DNA of 64,000 bases from Ampullaceana balthica (Eukaryota; Mollusca; Gastropoda; Lymnaeidae), in NCBI GenBank assembly GCA_944989445.1, contig CALYLW010000572.1, forward strand, positions 124,001 to 188,000, written 5' to 3'. Under the pieces are notes generated by a model. It was not told the origin of the DNA, did not search any database, and was given only the letters and a program-made list of their open reading frames with translations. Below are positions 22,803 to 34,356 of this stretch, piece by piece (position 1 is the stretch's first letter; every line of letters begins with the position of its first letter). A program made the position numbers and the translations under genes.

Positions 22803-24848
22803 GTTGACGCCCTGGCCACATTGAAAGAGTTGAGAACAATGGCCGCATTGAAAGAGTTGATAACCCTGGCCACATTGAAAGAGTTGATAACCCTGGCCAC
22901 ATTGAAAGAGTTGATAACCCTGGCCACATTGAAAGAGTTGATAACCCTGGCCACATTGAAAGAGTTGAGAACCCTGGCCACATTAAAAGTTTTGAGAACC
23001 TTGGCCACATTGAAAATTGAAAGGGTTGAGAACCATGGCCACATTGAAAGGGTTGAGAAGTCAGTAAAGAAAGTTTGGCGCCCTAGCAACATTGAAAGGT
23101 TTGAGAACCGTGACCACAGTGAAAGGGTTGAGAACCCTGGCCACATTAAAAGTTTTGAGAACCCTGGCCACATTGAAAATTGAAAGGGTTGAGAACCCTG
23201 GCCACATTGAAAGGGTTGAGAACAATGGCCACACTGAAAGGGTTGAAAACCATGGCCACATTGAAAGGGTTGAGAATCATGGCCACATTGAAAGGGTTGA
23301 GAACTCAGTAAAGAAAGTTTGGCGCCCTGGCCACATTGAAAGGGTTGAGAACCCTGGCCACATTGAAAGGGTTGAGAACTCAGTAAAGAAAATTTGGCGT
23401 CCTAGCCAAATTGAAAGGGTTGAGAACCGTGACCACATTGAAAGGGTTGAGAACCCTGGCCACATTGAAAGGGTTGAGAACTCAGTAAAGAAAATTTGGC
23501 GTCCTAGCCACATTGAAAGGGTTGAGAACCGTGACCACATTGAAAGGGTTGAGAACCCTGGCCACATTGAAAGGGTTGAGAACTCAGTAAAGAAAGTTTG
23601 GCGCCCTAGCCACATTGAAAGGGTTGAGAACCGTGACCACATTGAAAGGGTTGAGAACCCTGGCCACATTGAAAGGGTTGAGAACTCAGTAAAGAAAGTT
23701 TGGCGCCCTGGCCTCATTGAAAGGGTTGAGAAGTCAGTAAAGAAAGTTTGGCGCCCTGACCACATTGAAAGGGTTGAGAACCCTGGCCACATTGAAAGGG
23801 TTGAGAACTTAGTAAAGAAAGTTTGGCGCCCTAGCCACATTGAAAGGGTTGAGAACCGTGACCACATTGAAAGGGTTGAGAACCGTGACCACATTGAAAG
23901 GGTTGAGAACTCAGTAAAGAAAGTTTGGCGCCCTAGCCACATTGAAAGGGTTGAGAACCCTAGCAACATTGAAAGAGTTGAGAACCCTGGTCACATTGAA
24001 AGAGTTGAGAACCCTGGCCACATTGAAAGGGTTGAGAACCCTAGCCACATTGAAAGGGTTGAGAACCGTGACCACATTGAAAGGGTTGAGAACCCTAGCC
24101 ACATTGAAAGGGTTGAGAACCGTGACCACATTGAAAGGATTGAGAACCTTAGCCACATTGAAAGGGTTGATAACTCAGTAAAGAAAGTTTGGCGCCCTAG
24201 CCACATTGAAAGGGTTGAGAACCGTGACCACATTGAAAGGGTTGAGAACAATGGCCACATTGAAAGGGTTGAGAACTCAGTAAAGAAAGTTTGGCGCCCT
24301 AGCCACATTGAAAGGGTTGAGAACCATGGCCACATTGAAAGGTTTGCGAACCATGGCCACATTGAAAGGGTTGAGAACCATGGCCACATTGAAAGGGTTG
24401 AGAACCATGGCCACATTGAAAGGGTTGAGAACCGTGACCACATTGAAGGGGTTGAGAACCATGGCCACATTGAAAGGGTTGAGAACCATGGCCACATTGA
24501 AAGGGTTGAGAACCGTGACCACATTGAAGGGGTTGAGAACCATGGCCACATTGAAAGGGTTGAGAACCATGGCCACATTGAAAGAGTTGAGAACCGTGAT
24601 TACATTGAAAGGGTTGAGAACCATGGCCACATTGAAAATTGAAAGGGTTGAGAACCCTGCCACATTGAAAGGGTTGAGAACCCTGGCCACATTGAAAGGG
24701 TTGAGAACCCTGGCCACATTGACAAGTTTGAGAACTCAGTAAAGAAAGGCCAGTGCCCTGGCCACATTGAAAAGTTTGAGAACCCTGGCCACATTGAAAA
24801 GTTTGAGAACCCTGGCCACATTGAAACGTTTGAGAACCCTGGCCACAG
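22803..24848. repeat. 27-bp minisatellite, about 75 units, with higher-order structure
   Basis: The unit is CCTGGCCACATTGAAAGGGT then TGAGAAC. A second unit type inserts TCAGTAAAGAAAGTTTGGCG. Copies of that insert at 23380, 23482, 23584 and 23686 are 102 bp apart, so this part is a higher-order repeat of three unit types. Five of six frames are open because 27 is a multiple of 3. The longest gives HIERVENPG nonapeptides for 516 codons (23092-24642), with variants RDH, HGH and SVKKVWRPS. No splice context or family match supports a gene. Confidence 0.97.
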
Positions 24849-25718
24849 GTGTACATCGTTGTCAACTGAGACCACGCCAAAACGCACGGAACCACCAAAC
24901 GATCTCTCCCGGCTGTAAGTAGAGCATTCCTTGCTGTCTTAAACCTGCTAACAAGGCAGGGAGGTGTAAACGAGGCAGGGGGAGGAAGGGGTGGGGGTTG
25001 CTGCCTCGTGAACGCTGGGCAGGCCGTAGGTGAAGCAAATCCGACACGACAGCACATTATCAGCAACGTAGGGCTATAAAGCGGGGTTGCTCGCTTGCTG
25101 CATTCTCAGGCAATTACTTTGTGGGAAGACCCCTACTTTGTCCAATCATAATAAGTATAAGATATACTTCCGGTATGCGCGCTTGGCATGATGGATCGCC
25201 GCCATCTTTTGCGAGGTTTACCGAGTGCTGAATTATGTGGATGCCTCGCCTAATGGTGTTGCTGCAGGGGTCTAGCGCGGCAGGAGTTGTCAGAGCAGAC
25301 GATGATGTGTATTACATTATGTAGTGTTGTGCAGTGGGAGCTGTCCTGTTAGGCCTCTTTAATTAAAACACCGCTCCCCAGTTCTGTCCGTTTCCATTCG
25401 TCCTAACATTTAACATTATCATCGTGTTTCTCTAGTGATGCTGTAAGAGATAGATAAATATTCTTTCATTCCGTCAAACTTTTCTCGTTACGTTAACAGC
25501 ATCCGGTCCCATTTTTTAAAATTTATTAATATAATGGATCTGTCACTATGCGTTAAATATAACAATTACTTAATTAAAAAAATATATGAAAAAATGTAAT
25601 AATTAATCTTATCTTATCTGTTACACAGAAGATTATTGCGTCCTACACTTATCCACAGTTGTATTTTTATTACAGTTTTAAAGGTTGTTAAAGTGTTGGT
25701 TCTTCTGTTTTCCTCAGA
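24849..25718. other. Single-copy DNA with promoter-like motifs
   Basis: A GC-richer stretch (24870-25300) precedes AT-rich DNA. See the promoter-like entry at 25141. No open frame of note. Confidence 0.5.
25141..25208 (+). promoter_or_regulatory. Promoter-like motif cluster (CCAAT, ETS, YY1)
   Basis: In order: TCCAATCAT (CCAAT box), ACTTCCGG (25166, ETS consensus) and CGCCGCCATCTT (25197, YY1 consensus). CTATAAAG lies upstream at about 25072. These motifs typically cluster within 100 bp of TATA-less animal start sites. The candidate exons at 25719 and 26354 lie downstream on the same strand. It is inference from motifs only. Confidence 0.35.
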
Positions 25719-25752
25719 CAACCAATCCACGGACGGGAAGAACGAGAATTGG
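25719..25752 (+). CDS. Candidate short exon 1 of an unrecognised gene
   Basis: It is bounded by a strong acceptor (GGTTCTTCTGTTTTCCTCAG, a long pyrimidine tract plus CAG) and a fair donor (AATTG then GTATGTGT). The 34 bases leave one base over when read as TTNPRTGRTRI. That is exactly the phase needed to join the open frame of the next candidate exon at 26354. No family is recognised. Support is splice-signal strength and phase agreement only; the short length makes chance occurrence quite possible. Confidence 0.28.
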
Positions 25753-26353
25753 TATGTGTTTGTTCTTGCATACAGATTAGAAAAGTGTTTTCATCCTTAT
25801 GTATATTTGAGGGTTGTATTAGATGAATACATATTACTTTTAAATACAGCTTATGGCAACAAAAAAAAATACATTTCCAAACTTTCAGTCACCTTAAAAA
25901 TTGTGTTGTTTCCTTTGGGTCAAGAAAACTCAAGTTGTCCTCATTGAGGGGTAAAATTTAAATGGTAAGTGTCGTCTGCTCAGTTTTGATCTACGGATAA
26001 TATGTATTTGACATTCTGGGCGCCTGCATAGCGACATCAGATGTAAATTCATGCTATCCGTAAGTGAATTCAGTTAAATATGTAGCTCCTCTCCCCAGGT
26101 GAACGGAGTTAATGACACGTTCCAGGGGTTCTCATACCTGTCAATCTCATACTTATTTTCCCCCCTGCCCTTACATGACCTTTAAAAGAACCGTCGCGCA
26201 TCTTTAGAGGACCTCTTCACCTACTTATTCTTTTTATCGTTCTTCCTCGCCATACAGTTGTGAGTTTGAATGTTATTTTCCACAACAAGTGATACCAGAT
26301 GAGACAGTCTCTTGAGCTGTTCGCACTTTCAACTCATTTCTTACTCCTTTCAG

Positions 26354-26423
26354 ATGCCTTTCATGGACGTGCCGATAAATTCTCAGAAAAGCTGGCCTTT
26401 GTTTATTTCGACGGCAAAGAAAG
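26354..26423 (+). CDS. Candidate short exon 2 of an unrecognised gene
   Basis: The acceptor is TTTCTTACTCCTTTCAG with a branch-like TCAACTC upstream, and the donor AAG then GTAAGTG is near consensus. With one base from the upstream exon the 70 bases read D, then AFHGRADKFSEKLAFVYF, then DGKE, a balanced, protein-like composition unlike the repeat-derived frames nearby. A second frame is also open (MPFMDVPINSQKSW...). I do not recognise the protein. A possible next acceptor is AACCAG at about 26494, which would end the frame after about a dozen residues. Confidence 0.35.
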
Positions 26424-26869
26424 GTAAGTGCCTCACGTGGCCAGTGACTGCCGTGCCGTTGCCAAAACAATATCTCCCCTCACATTTCAAACCAGAAAGC
26501 TGTCAATAAAAATGTCCACATTGAGAATATCATGACCTAAATCCAGCTTGGAGACCCCGTGACGGCGCCCCGGGGGGGTTGGGAGCATCTGTGCACCCTC
26601 CCAGCCCAGTCCTCGTGTACTCCAGTTTGGCGATGACATGTGTGTCTCGTTAGAAGTGCCATAAAACAACCCACTGCAAACAGAAGTCTAAGACAAAACC
26701 TCAAACCCATGACGTAACAGTGTTTATAGGGAACTCCTCAGCTACAAGTTTCCTCTGTTTTGCTATTTTTAGTAGGAACATTTGACGTCATATTTTATCA
26801 ATTGTTTTTCTCTAAATATTTCTATTGTTGTTTTTTTTAAATATATATTTCCAAGTAAGATCATCATTT
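26424..26869. other. Single-copy DNA
   Basis: No further exon-like unit that I can support; TGACGTCA at about 26785. Confidence 0.45.
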
Positions 26870-27416
26870 CATTTCATATATATATTTACGCCCCAATTAT
26901 GTGGCCTAACGATAAGGGACACCACTCTGCTTTTTTAAAATTTTGTGTTGTAAGCAGTGCTGATTGACTCAAATAGTTATTTTTTGGTACAGTAATTTTG
27001 TGCGCTGCTTTCTAAAATTAGTTTAAAAAATCATGTGGTGATTAGCACTGTAAAAATTATTATATAAATACTTTGTTTAATTTTCAGGACTATTTCGTAT
27101 TTATCATACAAGGATAAGTTACTTGGGTTTTTGACCAAAAAAAAGTGGGCGCCGCAGCACAACCTATATTATATAAATACTTTATGTACATTTCAGGAAT
27201 ATTTAGTATTTATCATACAAGGATAAGTTAATTGGGATTTTGACATAAAAAATAAAATTTAAAAAAAAACAAAAACAAACTATTATAATATACTTTGTGT
27301 ACATTTAAGAAATTTTATTATTATGTATTTATCATACAAGGACAAGTTAGTTGGGCTTTTGAAAAAGGTGGGCGCCATAGGCACCCTTTAAAAAAAGGCA
27401 CCGCAGCACAAACTAG
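26870..27416 (+). mobile_element. Helitron-like non-autonomous element with serial 3' ends
   Basis: It starts near ATATATTTACGCC and carries the block GTTATTTTTTGGTACAGTAA then TTTGTGCGCTGCTTTCTAAA. Three 3'-end modules follow, each with TACTTTGTGTACATTTCAGG, ATCATACAAGGATAAGTTA and a GGGCGCC hairpin. The last ends CCGCAGCACAAACTAG followed by T (27417). An inner one ends GCAGCACAACCTAT (27154-27167), a worn CTAG. A GC hairpin about 10 bases before CTAG, with T after it, is the classic Helitron 3' end. The 5' TC end is not identified and there is no Rep/helicase. Confidence 0.6.
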
Positions 27417-27464
27417 TATTTGAAAGAATAAAATTTACACCACTTTCCTTTTCATATCTATGAT

Positions 27465-30400
27465 AAAGAGAACCAGTTGGTGGTTTCTTGTTATATATCT
27501 AGGAGAGAGAGAGAGAGAGAGAACGAGTTGGTGTGTTCTTTCTATATATCTAGGAGAGAGAGAGAGAGAACCAGTTGGTGTGTTCTTGTTATATATCTAG
27601 GAGAGAGAGAGAGAACCAGTTGGTGTGTTATTGTTATATATCTAGGAGAGAGAGAGAGAGAGAGCGAGTTGGTGTGTTCTTTCTATATATCTAGGAGAGA
27701 GAGAGAGAGAACCAGTTGGTGTGTTCTTGTTATATATCTAGGAGAGAGAGACAGAACCAGATGGTGTGTTCTTGTTATATATCTAGGAGAGAGAGAACCA
27801 GTTGGTGTATTCTTGTTATATATATAGGAGAGAGAGAGAACCAGTTGGTGTATTCTTGTTATATATATAGGAGAGAGAGAGAACCAGTTGGTGTATTCTT
27901 GTTATATATATAGGAGAGAGAGAGAACCAGTTGGTGTATTCTTGTTATATATATAGGAGAGAGAGAGAACCAGTTGGTGTATTCTTGTTATATATATAGG
28001 AGAGAGAGAGAGAACCAGTTGGTGTGTTCTTGTTATATATCTAGGAGAGAGAGAGAGAGAGAGAGAGAGAACCAGATGGTGTGTTCTTGTTATATATCTA
28101 GGAGAGAGAGAACCAGTTGGTGTATTCTTGTTATATATATAGGAGAGAGAGAGAACCAGATGGTGTATTCTTGTTATATATATAGGAGAGAGAGAGAACC
28201 AGTTGGTGTATTCTTGTTATATATCTAGGAGAGAGAGAGAGAACCAGTTGGTGTATTCTTGTTATATATCTAGGAGAGAGAGACAGAACCAGTTGGTGTG
28301 TTATTGTTATTTATCTAGGAGAGAGAGAACCAGTTGGTGTGTTCTTGTTATATATCTAGGAGAGAGAGAGAGAACCAGTTGGTGTGTTCTTGTTATATAT
28401 CTAGGAGAGAGAGAACCAGTTGGTGTGTTCTTGTTATACATCTAGGAGTGAGAGAGAACCAGTTGTTGTGTTCTTGTTAAATATCTAGGAGAGAGAGAGA
28501 GAACCAGTTGGTGTGTTCTTGTTATATATCTAGGAGAGAGAGAACCAGTTGGTGTGTTCTTGTTATATATCTAGGAGAGAGAGAGAGAGAACCAGTTGGT
28601 GTGTTATTGTTATATATCTAGGAGAGAGAGAGAGAGAACCAGTTGGTGTGTTCTTGTTATATATCTAGGAGAGAGAGAACCAGTTGGTGTGTTCTTGTTA
28701 TACATCTAGGAGTGAGAGAGAACCAGTTGTTGTGTTCTTGTTAAATATCTAGGAGAGAGAGAGAGAACCAGTTGGTGTGTTCTTGTTATATATCTAGGAG
28801 AGAGAGAACCAGTTGGTGTGTTATTGTTATACATCTAGGAGTGAGAGAGAACCAGTTGTTGTGTTCTTGTTAAATATCTAGGAGAGAGAGAGAGAACCAG
28901 TTGGTGTGTTCTTGTTATATATCTAGGAGAGAGAGAGAGAACCAGTTGGTGTGTTCTTGTTATTTATCTAGGAGAGAGAGAACCAGTTGGTGTGTTCTTG
29001 TTATATATCTAGGAGAGAGAGAGAGAACCAGTTGGTGTGTTCTTGTTATATATCTAGGAGAGAGAGAGAACCAGTTGGTGTGTTCTTGTTATACATCTAG
29101 GAGTGAGAGAGAACCAGTTGTTGTGTTCTTGTTAAATATCTAGGAGAGAGAGAGAACCAGTTGGTGTGTTCTTGTTATATATCTAGGAGAGAGAGAGAGA
29201 ACCAGTTGGTGTGTTCTTGTTATACATCTAGGAGTGAGAGAGAACCAGTTGTTGTGTTCTTGTTAAATATCTAGGAGAGAGAGAGAGAACCAGTTGGTGT
29301 GTTCTTGTTAAATATCTAGGAGAGAGAGAGAGAACCAGTTGGTGTGTTTTTGTTATATATCTAGGAGAGAGAGAACCAGTTGGTGTGTTCTTGTTATATA
29401 TCTAGGAGTGAGAGAGAGAACCAGTTGGTGTGTTCTTGTTATATATCTAGGAGTGAGAGAGAGAACCAGTTGGTGTGTTCTTGTTATATATCTAGGAGTG
29501 AGAGAGAGAACCAGTTGGTGTGTTCTTGTTATATATCTAGGAGAGAGAGAGAGAACCAGTTGGTGTGTTCTTGTTATATATCTAGGAGAGAGAGAGAGAA
29601 CCAGTTGGTGTGTTTTTGTTATATATCTAGGAGAGAGAGAACCAGTTGGTGTGTTCTTGTTATATATCTAGGAGTGAGAGAGAGAACCAGTTGGTGTGTT
29701 CTTGTTATATATCTAGGAGTGAGAGAGAGAACCAGTTGGTGTGTTCTTGTTATATATCTAGGAGAGAGAGAGAGAACCAGTTGGTGTGTTCTTGTTATAT
29801 ATCTAGGAGAGAGAGAGAGAACCAGTTGGTGTGTTCTTGTTATATATCTAGGAGAGAGAGAGAGAACCAGTTGGTGTGTTCTTGTTATATATCTAGGAGA
29901 GAGAGAGAGAACCAGTTGGTGTGTTCTTGTTATATATCTAGGAGTGAGAGAGAGAACCAGTTGGTGTGTTCTTGTTATATATCTAGGAGTGAGAGAGAGA
30001 ACCAGTTGGTGTGTTCTTGTTATATATCTAGGAGAGAGAGAGAGAACCAGTTGGTGTGTTTTTGTTATATATCTAGGAGAGAGAGAGAACCAGTTGGTGT
30101 GTTCTTGTTATACATCTAGGAGTGAGAGAGAACCAGTTGGTGTGTTCTTGTTAATATCTAGGAGAGAGAGAGAACCAGTTGGTGTTTCTTGTTATATATC
30201 TAGGAGAGAGAGAGAGAACCAGTTGGTGTGTTCTTGTTATATATATAGGAGAGAGAGAGAGAACCAGTTGGTGTGTTCTTGTTATATATCTAGGAGAGAG
30301 AGAGAGAACCAGTTGGTGTGTTCTTGTTATATATCTAGGAGAGAGAGAGAACCAGTTGGTGTGTTCTTGATATATATCTAGGAGAGAGAGAGAACCAGTT

Positions 30401-31482
30401 GGTGTGTTCTTGTTATATATCTAGGAGAGAGAGAGAACCAGTTGGTGTGTTCTTGTTATATATCTAGGAGAGAGAGAGAGAACCAGTTGGTGTGTTCTTG
30501 TTATATATCTAGGAGAGAGAGAGAGAACCAGTTGGTGTGTTCTTGTTATATATCTAGGAGAGAGAGAGAGAACCAGTTGGTGTGTTCTTGTTATATATCT
30601 AGGAGAGAGAGAGAGAACCAGTTGGTGTGTTCTTGTTATATATCTAGGAGAGAGAGAGAGAGAACCAGTTGGTGTGTTCTTGTTATATATCTAGGAGAGA
30701 GAGAGAGAACCAGTTGGTGTGTTCTTGTTATATATCTAGGAGAGAGAGAGAACCAGTTGGTGTGTTCTTGTTATATATCTAGGAGAGAGAGAGAGAACCA
30801 GTTGGTGTGTTCTTGTTATATATCTAGGAGAGAGAGAGAGAACCAGTTGGTGTGTTCTTGTTATATATCTAGGAGAGAGAGAGAGAACCAGTTGGTGTGT
30901 TCTTGTTATATATCTAGGAGAGAGAGAGAGAACCAGTTGGTGTGTTCTTGTTATATATCTAGGAGAGAGAGAGAGAACCAGTTGGTGTGTTCTTGTTATA
31001 TATCTAGGAGAGAGAGAGAGAACCAGTTGGTGTGTTCTTGTTATATATCTAGGAGAGAGAGAGAGAACCAGTTGGTGTGTTCTTGTTATATATCTAGGAG
31101 AGAGAGAGAACCAGTTGGTGTGTTCTTGTTATATATCTAGGAGAGAGAGAGAGAGAACCAGTTGGTGTGTTCTTGTTATATATCTAGGAGAGAGAGAGAA
31201 CCAGTTGGTGTGTTCTTGTTATATATCTAGGAGAGAGAGAGAGAACCAGTTGGTGTGTTCTTGTTATATATCTAGGAGAGAGAGAGAACCAGTTGGTGTG
31301 TTCTTGTTATATATCTAGGAGAGAGAGAGAGAGAACCAGTTGGTGTGTTCTTGTTATATATCTAGGAGAGAGAGAGAGAACCAGTTGGTGTGTTCTTGTT
31401 ATATATCTAGAGATAGACTGAGAGAACCAGTTGGTGTGTGATTGTTATATATCTAGGAGAGGGAGAGAACCAGTTGTATGTT
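27465..31482. repeat. 41-49-bp GA-containing minisatellite, about 4 kb, roughly 90 copies
   Basis: Each unit is AACCAGTTGGTGTGTTCTTG then TTATATATCTAGGA, followed by a GA run of variable length, so unit length steps by 2 bp. The left part (27790-28210) has TATATATATAGG and GTGTATTC variants. From 28437 to 30111 a distinct ACATCTAGGAGTGAG + TTGTTGTG + TTAAATATC variant recurs at spacings of about 130 or 262 bp. The right part (30440-31400) is nearly uniform. Frames such as VCSCYISRRERENQL are open by chance; length changes in the GA run break any long frame. Confidence 0.97.
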
Positions 31483-33180
31483 CTTGTGATATGTCATTGG
31501 TCTCCTACGCAACCTTGGCTAAGAAACACGAAAACATAAACCTTAAGAAATTAAATTATTCAAGTTAAAGTTGTAGTGTACTCCTGTATATAGTAATTAG
31601 GTGGCACCTTTTAATAACAAATACTAGATGTTTTGTTGAAAAACTGAACATTTATAGGATCAAACGGGACCTGAAAATAAAAAAGGCGTCTTTTTTTAAC
31701 AATATACCGTTTTAATTTGATATATTTTCTTAAAGTTTAAAAATGGGTAAAGCTGAATTTTAATAAAGGTAAACCTTTCTTTGTCATATATTTTCTTTGA
31801 AAATGGCGGAATAGTGAGTAGGGTTTGTGTGAGACCAACAATTAATTAATCCATCTACGAGGCTGTGCGGAGCTCCATAAAGTGAACTGGTCTAAAGCAG
31901 TTAATGAAAATAACCGTCTACTATTTTTGAAACCATGAAATTACGAAATGAGAAATCCTAAAGAGACAAATAATATTCGTTTTAGCAGACGGATATTTTG
32001 CACATTTAAAATTTTTGAAACACTTTTTTGTGTGTGGGTGTGAGCTGGTTTATAATGAAGCTGCTAATTTATTTTTTTTTAAAAATCCGCCTAAAACAGA
32101 TCGTTCGTTTCAATTTTGCGGTTTTGTCAAAACGACCATTTAGAATTCTTCTTAATCGGAAAAAACAATGTCCTCGTTTGGCCTGTGTCATTTAACTTTT
32201 TTAATGGATCGCTCGAATGGCTGGGCTGAAATTATAAGAAAACTATCATCATAGAGGCGTCAACTCATTGAGCGGTGATTGGTTGAATACACTTTATGGA
32301 GACTCGCTATAATAGTTTCAAGACAATACCTCTACATCCTCCCACGCCTCTACATCCTCATCGCGGTCTCAGGCATGCGCACTCATCCGTCCTCCAACTC
32401 GGAAAAGGAAGAAAACAAAAAGCCACTCATAAACGAGGCGCTCGTCCTCGAACAAACGATGACAAACAGAATGCTTAATCGGATAAAATGATAGACACCG
32501 CGTACTGTTCATCATCTGTCCACTTTGTACAGCCCGCAACTAACGCGGACGAGCGCTGACCCCTATCCAACACGAGAATTAAGATGCACTCTCATAACGC
32601 CTACATAAGACTTTCACTCTTTTGTGTTGGAAGTTTCCTCAAATAACGGAAGTCTTATTTTATTTCAAATCTTATTCAGGCGTTTTAGACGAGCATGCGA
32701 TCGAGGGGGGAAATTATTCCCGGACACAAAACACCGGAGGCATCAACATTTCACGAGCTGTTTGAAAAAGTTATGACGCAGATGTCTCGCGTGAATGCCG
32801 TGTCTGGCACGGGCGGTGGTTCTCTCGATACGTTTTAAAATTCATACGAGTGCGTTCTATTGTCAAACCTGGTATCAACCGGTGAGTCTTCCCCTTCACC
32901 GTGGTGGCGGGGGTGGGAACGGAGGGGGGCAGTCTTTAAGGGTCACGCATGTTTGGCTCATGAAGATGGTCATTGTTTTGACCATCCTCCATAGTTGTGG
33001 TAAATGGAAGGGGAGGTGGGGGGGGGGCTGCACACGTTGTCTGAAAGGTATCAAGTGTTACAATTCGTTCAACTCTTTCTGAGGTTCGTATTGTAAGCTT
33101 TCATAGACGATGTCTTTCATCATTTGTTTATTTTTCTTTTCTTTTATGCTAGGGGCGGTTGTATGTGCTGGCCGGGTATT
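31483..33180. other. Single-copy DNA, no recognised gene
   Basis: About 1.7 kb. The part 32270-33090 is richer in CG dinucleotides and holds frames of 60-95 codons. A donor-like CCG then GTGAGTC occurs at 32881. No family motif found. Confidence 0.5.
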
Positions 33181-33295
33181 GAAACAATAAATGGAATGAA
33201 ACTTTCAGTTCAATAAATGGAAATAGACTTAAGGATGTAATAAATGGAAATTGACTTTAAGACACAATAAATGAAAATAGACTTTAAGATAAAAT
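33181..33295. repeat. Degenerate 35-bp repeat, about 3-4 copies
   Basis: CAATAAATGGAA...ACTTTAAG units, well diverged. Confidence 0.8.
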
Positions 33296-34019
33296 AAACA
33301 TGTTTTATTAGTTAACATATAGATCTACTATTTGTCTACATGACATACTTATTCAAATGTCATATTGTGAGCTCTCATGTATTTATATTTATCTGCTTGT
33401 GTTACCATTGGGGCAACAAATCGAAGATACACAAAGATATCATTTCCCTTCATTCACGGTCCTATTCAAAGGCGGAACAAATCAGGGTTTTGGGGTATAG
33501 TTACGATCGAACGAAGCCGAAATTTATTCTTTCAGTCGATTTTCGGATGAACCATTACAGTTCTCAGCCCTGTTCTAGTAAACCGACCGTCTCTCTATCC
33601 CGAGTGTCAACGAACAGATTTAAATTATACTCATAATTGCTTGACACCATTGATATAGTTTATGGCTTACACTAGGGTTAAAGCATCGGTGGCTGCTAGT
33701 ACTAGCATGATGCGAAAATTAATATTTGAAGAAAAAAAAATTAAGCCCCTGGTACTTTGAATTTTATGTTTGAGTTTTAACAAGATATTTATCCTTATTA
33801 TGTTGTACCAAGACTTATCATGTTGTGCCACGACTTATCATGTTCACTATATGTGCATGACCCACAGATAACAAGGATTTAGACGAAAATATATTTGAAG
33901 GTTAACACGTCCACTATTAAACATTGAATTAAACAATGTCTTCACTACTAAGAGCCGCACAAGTGTAGGCGCCGCATACTTATTATTTACAGATTATTTA
34001 TATACTTGTCTATTATCCG
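33296..34019. other. Single-copy AT-rich DNA
   Basis: A 98-codon frame (33340-33636) without recognised domain. A GTAGGCGCCGCATAC fragment near 33967 resembles the Helitron-like end module. Confidence 0.45.
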
Positions 34020-34356
34020 GCAAAAATGTCGGAGGTTTTCAAAATAAATATATTTAAGCTGAAATCTATTAATTTTGAATAAAATCACATCATAATAAAT
34101 AATCCTATATATATTTACGCTCGCTTATGGCTGACGCCTAACGCTAAGGGGCATCACTCTGCTTTTTTTAAAAATTGAAAATATAGACTTAAAATCGTAA
34201 TCTTTTTGGTTTTAAGATTAACATTAACCAAACAACGCACGAACCTTTGACGTCAGCATTTGTGTTGTAAACAGTGCTGATTGACCCAAAGAGTTATTTT
34301 TTGGTGCAGTAATTTGGTGCGCTGCTTTCTAAAATTAGTTAAAAAATATTATATAA
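34020..34356 (+). mobile_element. Helitron-like element body (forward arm)
   Basis: Contains AAAATGTCGGAGG...AAGCTGAAATCTATTAATTT (shared with 17.3 kb), TTTACGCTCGC..., CGCACGAACCTTTGACGTCA and TTATTTTTTGGTGCAGTAAT then TTGGTGCGCTGCTTTCTAAA. The part from 34118 is repeated in inverted orientation at 34600-34818 inside the next feature. Confidence 0.65.

Noticed and set aside
25068..25082. GGGCTATAAAG as a TATA box
   Set aside because: It lies about 100 bp upstream of the CCAAT/ETS/YY1 motifs, the wrong order for one promoter; kept only as a side note.
29380..31140. 333- and 232-codon RRERENQLVCSCYIS frames
   Set aside because: Read from the GA-containing minisatellite; 2-bp length changes in the GA run break the phase repeatedly.
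32795..32880. Possible exon with ATG and CCG/GTGAGTC donor
   Set aside because: The reading frame is unremarkable and runs on past the donor; no acceptor or second exon supports it.
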